Assembly (NCBI RefSeq): GCF_950295315.1
Contig: NC_080168.1
Location: forward strand, 69,945,254-70,009,253
Source of the DNA: Erinaceus europaeus
Lineage: Eukaryota; Chordata; Mammalia; Eulipotyphla; Erinaceidae
Reading direction: 5' to 3'
Length of the DNA stretch: 64,000 bases
Each line of letters begins with the position of its first letter. The stretch's first letter is position 1. The translations under genes were made by a program, and so were the position numbers. This document shows positions 62,965 to 64,000 of the stretch, piece by piece. The notes under the pieces are model-generated. The model had not been told where the DNA came from. It was given only the letters and a program-made list of their open reading frames with translations, and searched no databases.

Positions 62965-64000
62965 TCCTCCATCGTTTACAATTCTATTAGTTTGAGTCTT
63001 CTCTCTTTTTTGTTTGGTGAGTCTCGCTAGGGGTTTGTCAATTTTGTTTAATCTTTCAAAAAAACCAACATTTGTCTTCATTGATCTTTTGTATGGTTCT
63101 TTTATTTTCGATGTTGTTGATTTCTGCTCTAACTTTAATGATTTCTGTCATTATGGTTTCTTTAGGGTTCCTTTGTTCCTCTTCCTCTAAGTCCTTGAGG
63201 TGTGCAGTAAGGTCGTTCATTTGAGCTTCTTCTTGGTGTTTAATATGTGATTGTATGGCTATAAGTTTCCCTCGCAGTACTGCTTTAGCTGTGTCCCAAA
63301 TGTTTTGATAGGTTGTGTCTTCATTTTCATTAGTTTCCAGGAATATATGATCTCCTGTTTCAGTGAGTCTCTGACCCAGTGGTTCTTAAGGAGTATGTTG
63401 TTCAGTTTCCAAATTCTGTGACTTTTAATAATTTTCTGTTTGTTGTTAAATGTTAGTTTTACTCCACTGTGGTCTGAGAAGTTACTTGGGATGATTTCAA
63501 TGCTCTCGAATTTCTTTATGCTATCTTTGTGGCCTAACATGTGGTCTTTCCTTGAGTATGTGTTATGTGGATTTGAAAAGAAGGTGTATTCCAGTTTTTT
63601 GGGGTGAAGGACTCTGAAAATGTCCAAGAGGTCTAGTCTGTCAATCTCTTCATTCAATTGTCTTGTATCTTTGTTGGTTGTCTGCTTTGTTGATCTGTCT
63701 ATGTGTGAGAGTGGGGTATTGAAGTCTCCCACTATTATTGTATTAGTATTGATATGTTTGTGAAATTCTTTCAGTAGGTGCTTAATGTATTTAGATGGTC
63801 CCTCATTGAGTGCATAGATGTTAATAATTGTTAAGTCTTCTTGGCTTATTGATCCTCTAATCATTATGTAATGTCCTTGCCTATCTTTTATTACTTTATT
63901 TAATTTAAAATCTATCGTGTCTGAGATGAGAATGGCTGTTCCTGCCTTTTTTTGTGGTCCGTTAGCCTGTACTATAGTTTTCCATCCTTTCACTTTAAGT

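Larger units (their letters stand above)
58691..64000 (-). mobile_element. LINE-1 copy C, continues beyond the window
   Basis: The tail (TTTATTTATTTATTTTTTATTT) is at about 58,691-58,720, the 3' UTR runs to 60,015, and ORF2 goes from its stop at 60,016 past the right edge. By comparison with L1-B the ORF2 start would fall about 150 bp outside. A solo LTR interrupts it at 62,652-62,964. It belongs to the same short-3'-UTR lineage as L1-A and L1-B. Confidence 0.94.
60016..64000 (-). pseudogene. L1-C ORF2, partial and disrupted
   Basis: The window contains almost all of ORF2. The endonuclease piece (63,993-63,259, 244 codons) has GDFNTPLSHID and FSDHS, but the conserved YSRID reads YSRKD. RT begins before the LTR's left flank (62,640-62,121, [10 protein letters not shown]), and the palm lies in 62,058-61,258. 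There the catalytic FADD reads FEDD (61,743-61,732). Further pieces at 61,261-60,764, 60,618-60,409 and 60,399-60,016 complete the C-terminal part, including [12 protein letters not shown]. Breaks and the LTR make it inactive. Confidence 0.93.

Overview
The window is mammalian, intergenic and almost entirely made of transposable elements. I found no host exon, no RNA gene and no operon-like or CRISPR-like system. The tRNA-derived SINEs share features such as a CACCTGCAGGGGGAAAGC block, a GTGGTGAAGCAG block and a CTGCAGGTGTCT block followed by a pyrimidine-rich stretch. From memory these match the SINEs of erinaceid hedgehogs (Erinaceus or Atelerix). That assignment is recall and was not checked by search.

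Layout. Positions 1-14,906 hold two nested minus-strand LINE-1 (L1) copies. The older copy (L1-A) is split into 1-3,162 and 10,568-14,906 by a nearly complete 7.4-kb L1 (L1-B, 3,163-10,567), with a CCAAGAT repeat on both sides. Positions 14,907-50,070 are a mosaic of about 40 SINE copies of at least six tRNA-like types, old L1 fragments, short 3'-end copies of the younger L1, a HAL1-like element (about 45,000-47,612), one MIR, microsatellites, one well-supported solo LTR inside a SINE (32,413-32,768) and two weaker LTR candidates. Positions 50,071-57,622 hold a plus-strand, full-length but decayed L1 (L1-D) with an older and longer 3' UTR. Positions 57,623-58,690 hold short L1 3' ends in alternating orientation. 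Position 58,691 to the window end is a third minus-strand L1 (L1-C), whose ORF2 is broken by a 313-bp solo LTR with a 6-bp target-site duplication.

How the parts relate. The L1 copies carry the usual two genes: ORF1, an RNA-binding chaperone, and ORF2, an endonuclease plus reverse transcriptase. L1 machinery normally mobilises the SINEs. Nearly every gene here is disrupted. The best preserved is L1-A ORF1, which is open over about 304 codons but has lost its start codon. Nested insertions give a relative order: L1-A before L1-B, L1-C before its LTR, the 32-kb SINE before its LTR, and the HAL1-like element before two SINEs.

The most interesting observations are structural. They are a 42-bp SINE head with a perfect 14-bp duplication and no tail, a CpG-rich insert between two copies of the L1-B 5' end, a SINE whose tail became a GA-rich microsatellite within an intact duplication, a shared 3' module on otherwise different SINEs, and a large inverted repeat made of L1 tails. 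I see no evidence for a new biological system.
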